Source of the DNA: an uncultured Eubacteriales bacterium
GTDB taxonomy: Bacteria; Bacillota; Clostridia; Oscillospirales; Oscillospiraceae
DNA length: 64,000 nucleotides
Direction of reading: 5' to 3'
NCBI GenBank assembly: GCA_900543625.1
Contig: UQSF01000001.1
Coordinates: 124,001-188,000 of the forward strand
The translations under genes were made by a program, and so were the position numbers. This document shows, piece after piece, positions 32,536 through 40,622 of this stretch (positions are counted from its first letter, which is position 1; the number at the start of each line of letters is the position of its first letter). Under the pieces are notes generated by a model. The model was not told where the DNA came from. It was given only the letters and a program-made list of their open reading frames with translations, and made no database searches.

Positions 32536-33510
32536 TTATTTCAGATACTGATGATAGAATGCTTCGATGCGGTCGAACGGGATGATATCCATTCGGTCAT
32601 AGAGATCGGTGTGTACGGCGCCGGGGATGAGCAGCAGCTCCTTGTTGTCGCCCTGCAGCTTGGCGAAGGCGTCGCGGCTGAAGTAGCACGAGTGTGCCTT
32701 GTCGCCATGGATCATGAGCACGGCGCTGCGGATCTCACCGGCATAGGCGAGCAGCTTTGCGTTGAGCAGCGACAGCGGGGACGTGACGTTCCAGCCGCCG
32801 GTGGAGTTGAGCGAGCGCGGGTGGTAGCCGCGCGGCGTCTTGTAGTAGTCGTGGTAGTCCTTGACGAAAAACGGAGCGTCGGCCGGCACGGGGTCGACCA
32901 CGCCGCCCGCGCGCTGGTATGTGCCGGCTTTGTAGTCGGCTGTGCGCTGCGTGTTGAGCGCCTGACGCAGGGCGTAGCGGGCATCCGGATTGTCGTCGGT
33001 GTCAAAGTAGCCGTTGGCGGTCACGCGGGTCATGTCGTACATCGTGGATGTGACGGTGGCCTTGATGCGCGTGTCAATGGCGGCGGCGTTGAGCGCCATG
33101 CCGCCCCAGCCGCAGATGCCGAGGATGCCGATGCGCTCCGGGTTCACATCGTCACGCACGGACAGGAAATCGACCGCGGCGGAGAAGTCCTCAGTGTTGA
33201 TGTCGGGCGATGCGACATAGCGCGGTGTGCCGCCGCTCTCGCCGGTGTACGACGGGTCAAAGGCGACGGTCAGAAAGCCGCGCGCGGCGAGCTCCTGCGC
33301 GTACAGGCCGGAGCACTGCTCCTTCACGGCGCCGAACGGGCCGCTCACGGCCACGGCGGCGAGCTTTCCGGTGGCATTTTTCGGCTTGTAGAGATCGGCG
33401 GCAAGCTCGATGCCGAAGCGGTTGTGAAACGTGACCTTGCAGTGGTCAACGGCGTCGTTTTGCGGGAACGTCTTGTCCCATTCCTGCGTGAGGGTCAGGG
33501 TGCTGTTCAT
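32536..33510 (-). CDS. Alpha/beta hydrolase, dienelactone-hydrolase/YcjY-like
   Basis: 324 residues. Begins with a short beta segment, then an alpha/beta hydrolase fold. The nucleophile elbow reads GILGICGWGG, i.e. Cys in place of Ser, as in dienelactone hydrolases; the acid and base lie in MIHGDKAHS and GAVHTDLYDR. No signal peptide. AGGAGG precedes the ATG. Second gene of the MerR-controlled operon with an NADPH:FMN-reductase-like and a CMD-cupin protein. Confidence 0.88.
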   Translation of the reverse strand: MNSTLTLTQEWDKTFPQNDAVDHCKVTFHNRFGIELAADLYKPKNATGKLAAVAVSGPFGAVKEQCSGLYAQELAARGFLTVAFDPSYTGESGGTPRYVASPDINTEDFSAAVDFLSVRDDVNPERIGILGICGWGGMALNAAAIDTRIKATVTSTMYDMTRVTANGYFDTDDNPDARYALRQALNTQRTADYKAGTYQRAGGVVDPVPADAPFFVKDYHDYYKTPRGYHPRSLNSTGGWNVTSPLSLLNAKLLAYAGEIRSAVLMIHGDKAHSCYFSRDAFAKLQGDNKELLLIPGAVHTDLYDRMDIIPFDRIEAFYHQYLK

Positions 33511-33534
33511 GATTACATACCTCCTGTGTTGGTT

Positions 33535-34077
33535 TTATGCGATGGCCGCACCCATGGCGCGAGCGGTCTCGAGTGCGGGGTGGCCGGCGATGGCGCCCGG
33601 CTCCGTCACGCCGCCGGCGAACACTGTCCCGGCGAGGCGGCACTTTTCGTAGCATGCGATCCAGCCCTCGAGCCCGTGGATGGCACGCTCGTCCGTGTCC
33701 GGCTCGTCCTCGGTCGCCGAGGCGAGCAGGTAAATGTCCCGGAACGCGTAGTCCGACGGGAAGAGCGCGTTGGCGCGGTCGAGCAGGGTCTTGAGCTGGC
33801 CGCTCATCTCATAATAGTAAATGGGTGTTGCGAACGCGATCACGTCCGCGTGCTGCATCTTTTCCGTGATGGCGACGGCGTCGTCGTCGATCACGCACCT
33901 GCCCAGCGTCTGGCAGGCGAGGCAGCCGCGGCAGAATGCGATGTTCTTGCCGCGCAGCGAGATGACCTCCACCGCGTGTCCGGCGGCGCGCGCCCCGTCG
34001 GCGAAGGCGTTTGCCAGCGTCTCGGAGTTGCTGCCCGCGCGCAGGCTCGCGCTGAGGATAAGAATGCTTTTGGCCAT
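33535..34077 (-). CDS. NADPH-dependent FMN reductase-like / flavodoxin-fold protein with CxxC cysteine motif
   Basis: 180 residues. Flavodoxin fold beginning SILILSASLRAGSNSETLA (phosphate-binding loop), a CRGCLACQTLGRC cysteine cluster (about 50-62) typical of the iron-sulfur flavoprotein relatives, and FATPIYYYEMSGQLKTLLDR. The chosen ATG at 34077 is preceded by AAGGAGAGG; earlier in-frame starts lie across the promoter. First gene of the operon driven by the MerR-type promoter at 34133-34163, divergent from the MerR gene. Confidence 0.92.
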   Translation of the reverse strand: MAKSILILSASLRAGSNSETLANAFADGARAAGHAVEVISLRGKNIAFCRGCLACQTLGRCVIDDDAVAITEKMQHADVIAFATPIYYYEMSGQLKTLLDRANALFPSDYAFRDIYLLASATEDEPDTDERAIHGLEGWIACYEKCRLAGTVFAGGVTEPGAIAGHPALETARAMGAAIA

Positions 34078-34132
34078 ATCGGTCCTCTCCTTTTTGAGCG
34101 GCTTGACACCGCCGCTGGGATCTGATATCCTG

Positions 34133-34163
34133 AGCATACAACCTGAAGCTGGCTTTAGGTCAA
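34133..34163 (-). promoter_or_regulatory. MerR-type promoter of the redox operon
   Basis: Minus strand TTGACC, 19-base spacer, TATGCT, with operator CCTGAAGCTGGCTTTAGG (34142-34159). The operator differs from the one at 29342-29359 by a single base. Confidence 0.82.
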
Positions 34164-34197
34164 GCACTTTTTTGCGATTTTTTTTCGAGGTGATCCC

Positions 34198-34638
34198 ATG
34201 TATACGATCGGACAGGTGTCGGAGCGGTTTGATCTGCCGGTCTCCACGCTGCGGTACTATGACAAGGAGGGGCTGTTCCCGAACCTGACGCGCACATCGG
34301 GTGCCCGCCGCTTCGGCGAGCAGGAGCTCGAGACGCTGCGCGTGATCGAGTGCCTCAAGCGCTCCGGACTGGAGATCCGGGAGATCCGGCAATTCATGGA
34401 GTGGTGCGCGCAGGGCAGCGACACGTATCCCCAGCGGCACGCGCTCTTTGTGCGGCAGGCCGAGCGGGTGGAGGCAGAGATTGAGCGCCTGCAGAAGTCG
34501 CTGGACATGATCCGCTTCAAGTGCTGGTTCTATGAACAGCTCATGCGCGACGGTGACGAGGCGCGCGTGCGCGCCATGCTGCCGGACCATCTGCCGGCGG
34601 ATATCCAGAAGATCTATGACCATGCGCACGAAACGTAA
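34198..34638 (+). CDS. MerR-family regulator, AdhR/NmlR-like
   Basis: 146 residues. Winged helix MYTIGQVSERFDLPVSTLRY YDKEGLFPNL region (split here for length) followed by a long coiled-coil dimerisation helix (about 75-115). Cys52 (IECLKRSGLE) sits at the position of the conserved redox/electrophile-sensing cysteine of AdhR/NmlR-type regulators; Cys70 is a second candidate. GAGGTG precedes the ATG. Divergent from the FMN reductase/hydrolase/CMD-cupin operon with a 19-base-spacer promoter between. Predicted also to act on the flavodoxin gene at 28.8 kb. Confidence 0.93.
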   Translation: MYTIGQVSERFDLPVSTLRYYDKEGLFPNLTRTSGARRFGEQELETLRVIECLKRSGLEIREIRQFMEWCAQGSDTYPQRHALFVRQAERVEAEIERLQKSLDMIRFKCWFYEQLMRDGDEARVRAMLPDHLPADIQKIYDHAHET

Positions 34639-34672
34639 GCATACAATCACGATTCAGAAAGGATGGCGACCC

Positions 34673-35230
34673 ATGAAACAGCGATCGATCCTCGTGACGC
34701 TTCTGCTCTGTGTGCTGCTGCTGACCGGCTGCGGTACGGCGGCACCGGCCCCGGACGCGACGCCCACCCCCATGCAGGAGGCGGCGGCTGCGCCGACGCC
34801 GACGCCCGACCCGCTGAGCACCCTGCCGTATGAGGACGGCCAGCTCTATGCCGCGGCCTATCTCGGCTATCTGGAGCCGAAGGATCTGGACTTTTTCCGC
34901 CAGACGTATTTCGGCGGGCGGGAGCTGCCGGTGCACCACATCTCGGACGGGGATTTTTATCTTATCATCCCGCGTGACCCGAACGCGACCGTGCGCCTGC
35001 TGCGCAACGATATGCTCACGCAGACCAGCTCGATCTTTTATGAGCAGCCGGACGGGAGCCCGTTCGTGATTGGCTGCAACGTCAGCGATATTTTTCCGGA
35101 CGTGACGGTCGAGATCACGGCCTCCGACGGGGAGAAGGTGTCGTTTTCGCCCTTCATCTCGCTCGAGGACGGCAGTGTGGAGGTCGGCGAGCGCGGCCTG
35201 AACATCACACGCATCTCGACTGCGCCCTGA
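34673..35230 (+). CDS. Lipoprotein of unknown function
   Basis: 185 residues. Signal peptide MKQRSILVTLLLCVLLLTGC with lipobox LTGC (Cys20), then a Pro/Ala/Thr-rich linker (APAPDATPTP) and a globular C-terminal region of about 140 residues (FYLIIPRDPNATVRLL) of no recognised family. It is expected to be anchored to the outer face of the membrane. AGAAAGGA precedes the ATG. It starts 34 bases after the MerR gene and may be co-transcribed; a strong terminator follows. Confidence 0.82.
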   Translation: MKQRSILVTLLLCVLLLTGCGTAAPAPDATPTPMQEAAAAPTPTPDPLSTLPYEDGQLYAAAYLGYLEPKDLDFFRQTYFGGRELPVHHISDGDFYLIIPRDPNATVRLLRNDMLTQTSSIFYEQPDGSPFVIGCNVSDIFPDVTVEITASDGEKVSFSPFISLEDGSVEVGERGLNITRISTAP

Positions 35231-35262
35231 CCGATCGGGAGCGCAGCCCCGGATACAGAACA

Positions 35263-35310
35263 GATCCCCCTTTGTGCAGCCGTTATCCTGCACAAAGGGG
35301 GATCTTGTTT
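35263..35310. terminator. Bidirectional terminator
   Basis: 17-base perfect arms GATCCCCCTTTGTGCAG and complement, eight-base loop, then TTGTTTTT. Separates the lipoprotein gene from the convergent isochorismatase gene. Confidence 0.85.
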
Positions 35311-35321
35311 TTCGCCCGGCT

Positions 35322-35909
35322 TTACCGGCCGCTGCTTTCCGCGAGCGGGAGCTCCGTGCTCGCGCAGACGGCGGCGCCCACGCGCTGCATATCGGCGAGG
35401 TTCGCCGCCTGCACGGCATCCGTGACAGACGAGGTGCAGTCCGAGAGCACTACGGCGTCATAGTCGAGCGAGATCGCATCGTAGCACGTCGTGCGGATGC
35501 AATTGGGCGTGGTCGTTCCGGCGAGCAGGACGGTCTGCACGCCGAGCCGCCGCAAAATAAGGTCGAGCCCGGTGTGGAAAAACGCCGAGAACCGCGGCTT
35601 TACGAGCACATAGTCCTGCGGCAGAACGGTGAACGCAGACGGAAACGCGTCCGACAGGTGCGCGGCGCAGTCCTCCGAGAGCGGCTTGCCGCCGGCTGCC
35701 CACGCGGCCGCGCGCGGCTTTTCCACATCCGAGCCGTCGCTGCGGTAATGGCGCACGGCATAGATGACCGGGACGCCGGCTGCGTGACAGCGGTCGATGA
35801 GCGCCGCGCACGCGGGCACGGTCGCCTCTGCCGACGGGATGCACAGCGGGGACGCGCTGTCAAGAAAGCCCCGCTGCATATCGATCATGATCAGTGCCTG
35901 TTTGGGCAT
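35322..35909 (-). CDS. Cysteine hydrolase, isochorismatase/nicotinamidase family
   Basis: 195 residues with the complete catalytic triad of the family: D10 (LIMIDMQRGF), K104 (VLVKPRFSAF) and C137 (GTTTPNCIRTTCYD). It hydrolyses amide or vinyl-ether bonds; nicotinamidase is possible but the metal-site histidines of PncA (DxHxxxH) are not evident, so a different amidase is more likely. AGGAGG precedes the ATG. Monocistronic. Confidence 0.9.
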   Translation of the reverse strand: MPKQALIMIDMQRGFLDSASPLCIPSAEATVPACAALIDRCHAAGVPVIYAVRHYRSDGSDVEKPRAAAWAAGGKPLSEDCAAHLSDAFPSAFTVLPQDYVLVKPRFSAFFHTGLDLILRRLGVQTVLLAGTTTPNCIRTTCYDAISLDYDAVVLSDCTSSVTDAVQAANLADMQRVGAAVCASTELPLAESSGR

Positions 35910-36058
35910 GGTGTTTGCCTCCTGACAAAGTAGATGCCTCTATGATAGCGCCGCTCGCCGGATTTGGCAAGCGCGGCTTGCCATCCGCGCCCCGACGTGG
36001 TATCCTACCGGGTAGCCCCAAAAGGGAGGGGCACTCTTTACAAGCGGGAGCGATCAAC

Positions 36059-36931
36059 ATGAGCAGACAACTCGAACCCTATCAGCAGATCGAGCGCAGC
36101 ATCCAGAAGACCTATCACAAGCGGCTCTGGACGCCGTTCATCACGGCCGTCAAGCAGTATGACCTCATTGCGCCCGGCGACCGCATCGCCGCGTGCATCT
36201 CCGGCGGCAAGGACTCCATGCTCATGGCAAAGCTCCTGCAGCTGCTGCAGCGCCACAGCGACGTGCCGTTCGAGCTCGTCTATCTTGTCATGGACCCCGG
36301 CTATAACGCCGCCAACCGGCAGAGGATCGAATACAATGCAGCGCTGCTGCACATCCCGGTCACGATTTTCTCCACGGACATTTTCGAGATCACGAGTACC
36401 GCCGGGCAGTCGCCGTGCTATCTCTGCGCGCGGATGCGCCGCGGCTATCTCTACAGCAAGGCGCGCGATCTCGGCTGCAACAAGATCGCCCTCGGCCACC
36501 ATTTCAGCGACGTGGTCGAGACGACCGTCATGAGTATGTTCTACGGCTCGCAGCTGCAGGCCATGCCGCCGAAGCTGCGCAGCCGCAATTTCCCAGGCAT
36601 GGAGCTCATCCGCCCCATGTACTGCATCCACGAGGATGACATCATCGCCTGGCAGCACCACAACGGTCTGGAATTCATCCAGTGCGCCTGCCGCTTTACC
36701 GAGCGCGCGGCCGAGACCGGCAACGACGGCAGCAGCTCCAAGCGGCAGGAGGTCAAGCTGCTGCTGCGCGAGCTGCGGCGGACGAATCCGGGCGTGGAAA
36801 AGAGCATTTTCCACAGCATCCATTCCGTCTGCCTTGACACCATGGTCGGCTACAAGACCGGCGGCGTGGAGCACACCTTCGCCGACTGCTACCGGGAGCG
36901 CGGCGAGATGACACAGGAGGACGAGACATGA
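36059..36931 (+). CDS. TtcA-like tRNA 2-thiolation / ATPase PP-loop protein
   Basis: 290 residues. PP-loop motif ACISGGKDSMLMAKLL (residues about 45-60), a CYLCARMRRG motif (CxxC) about 80 residues later and a third conserved cysteine region QCACRF near 220. These are the marks of the TtcA/TtuA class that adenylates and thiolates tRNA bases with a [4Fe-4S] cluster. The start at 36059 is preceded by GCGGGAG. The stop overlaps the GNAT gene (ATGA), so both are translationally coupled. Confidence 0.9.
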   Translation: MSRQLEPYQQIERSIQKTYHKRLWTPFITAVKQYDLIAPGDRIAACISGGKDSMLMAKLLQLLQRHSDVPFELVYLVMDPGYNAANRQRIEYNAALLHIPVTIFSTDIFEITSTAGQSPCYLCARMRRGYLYSKARDLGCNKIALGHHFSDVVETTVMSMFYGSQLQAMPPKLRSRNFPGMELIRPMYCIHEDDIIAWQHHNGLEFIQCACRFTERAAETGNDGSSSKRQEVKLLLRELRRTNPGVEKSIFHSIHSVCLDTMVGYKTGGVEHTFADCYRERGEMTQEDET

Positions 36932-37467
36932 ACATAGAACGGATGCAGCCGGCGGACTTCGACGCGGTCTACCGTCTGCTGACACAGAGCTTTCCGGCAA
37001 CGGAGCGGCGCGGCGCGGCCGGGCAGCGCGCGCTGTTTTCCGACAGCGCGTACCGTGTTGACATCCTGCGCGCGCCGGACGGAGGCGTGCAGGCACTCAT
37101 CGCGTCGTGGGATTTTGACGACTTTGTCTTTCTCGAGCACTTTGCCGTCGACCCCGCCTGCCGCAGCGGCGGCATCGGCGGGCAGATGCTCGATGCGATG
37201 CTGGCGCGCTGCGGCAAGCGTGCCTGTCTGGAGGCCGAGCTGCCGGAGACGGAGCTGGCGGCGCGGCGCATCGGCTTTTACGAGCGGCACGGCTTCACGG
37301 TCAATGCGGATTATGCCTACTTCCAGCCGGCACTCGCGCCGGGCGGTGACCCGCTGCCGATGCACCTGCTCACGACCGGCGGCGCATGCACGGCCTGCGA
37401 GCTGCGCGCAATAGAGACACTCGTGCACACGCGCGTGTACGGGCAAGCGCCCGCAGCGGAGCAATAA
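36928..37467 (+). CDS. GNAT-family N-acetyltransferase
   Basis: 179 residues. Acetyl-CoA binding core is visible as FLEHFAVDPACRSGGIGGQM (motif A, R/Q-x-x-G-x-G/A form here RSGGIGG) and ARRIGFYERHGF (motif B). The C-terminal 40 residues, with two cysteines (ACTAC), are an extension. The start overlaps the TtcA-like stop. The substrate is unknown; the coupling to a tRNA-modifying enzyme is suggestive only. Confidence 0.9.
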   Translation: MNIERMQPADFDAVYRLLTQSFPATERRGAAGQRALFSDSAYRVDILRAPDGGVQALIASWDFDDFVFLEHFAVDPACRSGGIGGQMLDAMLARCGKRACLEAELPETELAARRIGFYERHGFTVNADYAYFQPALAPGGDPLPMHLLTTGGACTACELRAIETLVHTRVYGQAPAAEQ

Positions 37468-37473
37468 AGGAAC

Positions 37474-37515
37474 AAGCGCCCGAAGCTGCGTGTCCGTGCA
37501 GCTTCGGGCGCTTTT
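37474..37515. terminator. Bidirectional terminator
   Basis: AAGCGCCCGAAGCTGC paired with GCAGCTTCGGGCGCTT, T-run on the plus strand. Convergent genes on both sides. Confidence 0.85.
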
Positions 37516-37518
37516 GCG

Positions 37519-38334
37519 TTATGTCAGCGTGATGCACCCACCCGCCGAGCCGTCCATCGCGAAGTGAGAAAAGATGCGCTTGCTCACGGCGGCAAACCGA
37601 TCGCTCGCAGCAAACGCCTCCTCGTGCTCCTCGCGGAGGAAGTCGACCGTCTCGCGCAGCTGCAGCAGCAGCGCCGCACCGTGCTTGCACAGCCCCGTCT
37701 CATAACAGGTGCACGTGAGCGCGCTGACCGTGCCGCCCGTGTAGGTGAACGTGAGCTCATGCGGCACCGTGCCCTGCACGATGGCGTGCCCCTGCGTGCC
37801 GTCGACCGACAGGTAGACCACCCGCCCCTCGGCATAACAGGCGTGTCCCTTGCCGGCGGTCTCGCCCGGCAGGGGCATCTGATCGAGAAAGTCCAGCGTG
37901 TACGTCGGTCCGGGGCCGTGGCCGGTGACTAACTCCCCGTCCGCCTCCGGCGGGAAAAACCAGCTGCGCACCTGTGCATACGGCAGCGCGCCGTGATCGA
38001 GCGTGAGCATGTGCGTGCCGAACACGTAAAACGTGCCGCGCACATTCCTGTCCGCCGCACCGATCACGCGCTCATAATCGGCGAGCCGGATGCGGAAATT
38101 GTAGTCCACCGCCGCCACGCGCCCCAAAAGCCCCGCAAGCTTTCCGCTGACGTAGACGACGTCGCCCTCGTGCAGGTCAAAGCGGTCGTTATAGTAGCTG
38201 AAGGCGCGGCTACGCTCGGGAAAGTACACGCGCACGACCGACGGCACAGCCGCCGCCTCCGACTGCACAGCCGGGGTTGGAGACGCCGCCTCGGGCGCTT
38301 TGGGCTGCACGCAGAAACCGATCGGATGCTTCAT
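37519..38334 (-). CDS. SWIM zinc finger protein
   Basis: 271 residues. Zinc-finger SWIM motif CTCYETGLCKHGAALLL (CxC...CxH) near residues 208-225. N-terminal part (about 35-100) has VRVYFPERSRAFSYYNDRF and VVYVSGKLAGLLGRV, a primosome/SH3-like beta region often seen ahead of SWIM domains. No membrane segment. GAGGAGGGG precedes the ATG. The role is unknown; SWIM domains bind nucleic acid or proteins. Confidence 0.85.
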   Translation of the reverse strand: MKHPIGFCVQPKAPEAASPTPAVQSEAAAVPSVVRVYFPERSRAFSYYNDRFDLHEGDVVYVSGKLAGLLGRVAAVDYNFRIRLADYERVIGAADRNVRGTFYVFGTHMLTLDHGALPYAQVRSWFFPPEADGELVTGHGPGPTYTLDFLDQMPLPGETAGKGHACYAEGRVVYLSVDGTQGHAIVQGTVPHELTFTYTGGTVSALTCTCYETGLCKHGAALLLQLRETVDFLREEHEEAFAASDRFAAVSKRIFSHFAMDGSAGGCITLT

Positions 38335-38410
38335 AAAAACCCCTCCTCAAATCAAAACTTCTGTTCTTTGATCTCAGGATAGCACAAGAGCTGTCCCATA
38401 AACCGCCCAA

Positions 38411-38443
38411 TGCGCCCCTGCACATTTCGTGCAGGGGCGCACC
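38411..38443. terminator. Terminator hairpin, left copy of an identical pair
   Basis: TGCGCCCCTGCAC, loop ATTTC, GTGCAGGGGCGCA, then CC. The same 33 bases recur at 38647-38679 on the far side of repeat copy C. Confidence 0.82.
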
Positions 38444-38457
38444 CAGCTTGCAAAAAA

Positions 38458-38644
38458 CCTCGTAGAGTTTCGCCGCCGGCGCGGCGAAAGAAAGTCTAAT
38501 CATTTTCTCAGGCGACATGTGCGGCTGAGAAAATACTTCTCGGCCTGCAAACGTGCGCGCCGCCCGCCTTTGGCGGACGGCGCGTGCGCTGCAGTCAGGC
38601 CGCAAACCCCTTTGTCAAAAAAGTAATACTTTTTTGACAGTCTC
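38458..38644 (+). repeat. Dispersed structured repeat, copy C
   Basis: CCTCGTAGAGTTTCGCCGCC to TTTTTTGACAGTCTC, closest in sequence to copy B over the entire length, including the long GC-rich stem GGCCTGCAAACGTGCGCGCC and its partner. It lies between the 3' end of the DUF4353 gene and the start of the SWIM gene, both minus strand, so unlike A and B it is not between convergent genes. Confidence 0.88.
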
Positions 38645-38645
38645 A

Positions 38646-38679
38646 GTGCGCCCCTGCACATTTCGTGCAGGGGCGCACC
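38646..38679. terminator. Terminator hairpin, right copy of an identical pair
   Basis: Same sequence and loop orientation as 38411-38443, 236 bases away; it is the first hairpin met by transcripts leaving the DUF4353 gene. Confidence 0.82.
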
Positions 38680-38712
38680 TTTGTCTATTTTGGAGGGAGA
38701 AAGGAAACTTGT

Positions 38713-40485
38713 TTATTGTCCGGGACGGCCGCCTTTGCCGCCGTTTCCGTCGGGGGGCGTGCCCATGCCGCCGCCGTTCCCGTCGGGCGGCATGCCCATA
38801 TTGCCGCCACCGGGCTGACCGCCCATGCCGCCGCCCGTGCCGCCGGTGCCGTAGATGAGGCTCTCGAGCGTGACGTCGGTGCTCTCACCGCCCATGGTGA
38901 CGGTATATGTGCCGCCCTGTTTGAGCGCCGGAGTGCTCACGATGACACAGCTGTAAGCCTTCGCGGGCGCAAACTCCGCGAGCACGCTGCCGCTCGCGTC
39001 CGTGACGCGGATGGTCTCGGTCGAGGTGCTCCGGCTTGTGAGCAGGATGCTGCCCTGTGTAGAGTCCGTGCCGAAGTTCTGCGCCATGCCGCTGTATCCC
39101 GCCGCGATGACGGTGCCGCCCGTGACGGTGGCCGAGCCGTCATGGTCGATGGCGCTGTCGCCGTCGCTTGTCGGGCCGGAGACGTAGATCTCGCCGCCGG
39201 AGACGGTCAGAGCGCCGTTGGAGTCGATGCCGTCGCCGCTCGCGTCGATGCGCAATGTGCCGCCGGAGATCGCGATGCTGCTGTCGGAGCTGCCGCTGAA
39301 GCGGTCCGGCCCGCGGCCGCCGAAGCCGCTCTGATCCGCGCCGCCCGCGGCATTGAGCCCGTCGTCGCTCGAGACGATGTCGATCGTGCCGCCGGAGATG
39401 GTGATCGTTTGCCCCTCGATGCCCTCGTAGCATTTCGGGATGTCGATCGTCCCGTCCGTGATCGTGACGGCGTTGTCCGCGTGCACGCCGTCGTCTCCGG
39501 TCGTGACGGTGAACGTGCCGCCGGAGACGGTCACATTGCCATTTGCGTGCACGGCATCGTCCGCGCAGTCGAGCGTGTAGCTGCCGCTGCGGACGGTGAT
39601 GTCCGTGCCGGCCTTGATGCCCTTGGCGCTCACATCATCGGCGAGCGCAGCACCGCTGCCGCCGCCGGAGGTGACGGTGCCGGTGGTGTCAAAGAGCGTG
39701 AGCGTCGTCTCGGCCTGAATGCCGTCCTCGTCCGCCGTGAGCGTGAGCGCGGATGCGCCGATGAGGACGCAGCCAAGCGCCGTGTCGCTGTCGTTGGTCG
39801 AGCGCAGCGCGTCGCCGCCGCTTGCCACGGTCACATCCGCCTGCTTGAGCACGAGGCAGTCCTTGCCGTTGATGCCGTGGTTCGCTGCCGTGACGGACAC
39901 GGCCGTGTCCTCGATCTTCAGGGTGTCCTTGCCGGTGATGCCGTTGCCGGCATTGCCCGTCACGGTGAGCGTGCCGCCGCCTGCGATGATGAGGTCGCTC
40001 TTCGCGTACAGGCAGGCGTTCGGCTCTTCGTCGGCGGCGGAGGAAACACCGTCGCTGTAGTCGTAGCTGCTGTCGTCCGTAAGTGTGCTGGCCGTGCCGT
40101 CCGGGAGATAGAGGAGCACGTTCGCCGCCTTATAAATGTAGAGCGCGCTGCTGTCGGAGCAGGTGATATCCGCATCCTGCAGCACGAGTGTCACGTCCGC
40201 GTCCGGCGCGTTGACGAGCACGCGCCCGTCCGTGAGCGTGCCTGTGAGCACGTACACGCCGCCGCTCGTGATGGTCACGTCGTCCGTTCCCGAGAGCGTG
40301 ATCGTCGCTGCGTTCGTGAGATCCGGCGCGGCCACGGGCGTGTCGTAGAGCTGCTGCGCGACGGAGTTTTCGGTATTTGTATCGGTACCTGCGTCCGTGC
40401 CGGCGGTGCTTGTGCAGGCGCACAGGCTGCCGAGCAGAAGTGCCGCGCCGAGCAGCACGGCCAAAATGCGTCTGGCTGGTTTCAT
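38713..40485 (-). CDS. Lipoprotein with DUF4353 carbohydrate-binding/beta-helix repeats
   Basis: 590 residues. Lipoprotein signal MKPARRILAVLLGAALLLGS ending in LCAC, a Thr/Asp-rich linker, then a long right-handed beta-helix-like array built from repeats such as ITISGGTID, VTVSGGTFTV, LTVSGGEIYVSG (about 60-500), and a Gly/Met/Pro-rich C-terminal tail (GGMGTPPDGNGG). This is the carbohydrate-binding domain protein that commonly travels with VTC/DUF4956 genes. Cell-surface location is expected. AAGGAGG precedes the ATG at 40485. It is divergent from the VTC gene across an operator with four heptamers, so it is probably controlled by the nearby response regulator. Confidence 0.88.
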   Translation of the reverse strand: MKPARRILAVLLGAALLLGSLCACTSTAGTDAGTDTNTENSVAQQLYDTPVAAPDLTNAATITLSGTDDVTITSGGVYVLTGTLTDGRVLVNAPDADVTLVLQDADITCSDSSALYIYKAANVLLYLPDGTASTLTDDSSYDYSDGVSSAADEEPNACLYAKSDLIIAGGGTLTVTGNAGNGITGKDTLKIEDTAVSVTAANHGINGKDCLVLKQADVTVASGGDALRSTNDSDTALGCVLIGASALTLTADEDGIQAETTLTLFDTTGTVTSGGGSGAALADDVSAKGIKAGTDITVRSGSYTLDCADDAVHANGNVTVSGGTFTVTTGDDGVHADNAVTITDGTIDIPKCYEGIEGQTITISGGTIDIVSSDDGLNAAGGADQSGFGGRGPDRFSGSSDSSIAISGGTLRIDASGDGIDSNGALTVSGGEIYVSGPTSDGDSAIDHDGSATVTGGTVIAAGYSGMAQNFGTDSTQGSILLTSRSTSTETIRVTDASGSVLAEFAPAKAYSCVIVSTPALKQGGTYTVTMGGESTDVTLESLIYGTGGTGGGMGGQPGGGNMGMPPDGNGGGMGTPPDGNGGKGGRPGQ

Positions 40486-40532
40486 GCCGTTTGCCTCCTT
40501 GTTCGTTTCTGGCGTCAGCATATCGCGGCAAG

Positions 40533-40583
40533 CTAAAGGCTGCCTAAAGGAAAAGCGGAAATGTTCTTTAGGTTCTCTTTAGG
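40533..40583. promoter_or_regulatory. Response-regulator operator between DUF4353 and VTC genes
   Basis: CTAAAGG at 40533-40539 and 40544-40550, then CTTTAGG at 40566-40572 and 40577-40583. Each pair is spaced 11 bases centre to centre and the two pairs are inverted relative to one another. This is typical of OmpR-type regulators, one of which is encoded at 42063. TATTCT at 40593-40598 is a plausible -10 for the plus-strand operon. Confidence 0.7.
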
Positions 40584-40622
40584 CGGCGGGGGTATTCTGC
40601 CGGCAGAAAGGGGGCCGCCGAC

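Noticed and set aside
31726..34125. A 799-codon plus-strand open frame across the MerR-controlled operon
   Set aside because: It spans three well-supported minus-strand genes and their ribosome binding sites and has no domain. Shadow.
35322..35909. Assignment of the isochorismatase-family protein as nicotinamidase PncA linked to nadE
   Set aside because: The triad is present but PncA-type metal-binding histidines are not apparent and nadE is 4 kb away in another transcript.
38665..40536. A 623-codon plus-strand open frame across the DUF4353 lipoprotein
   Set aside because: Repetitive shadow of the beta-helix repeats; the minus-strand gene has a signal peptide and a good ribosome binding site.
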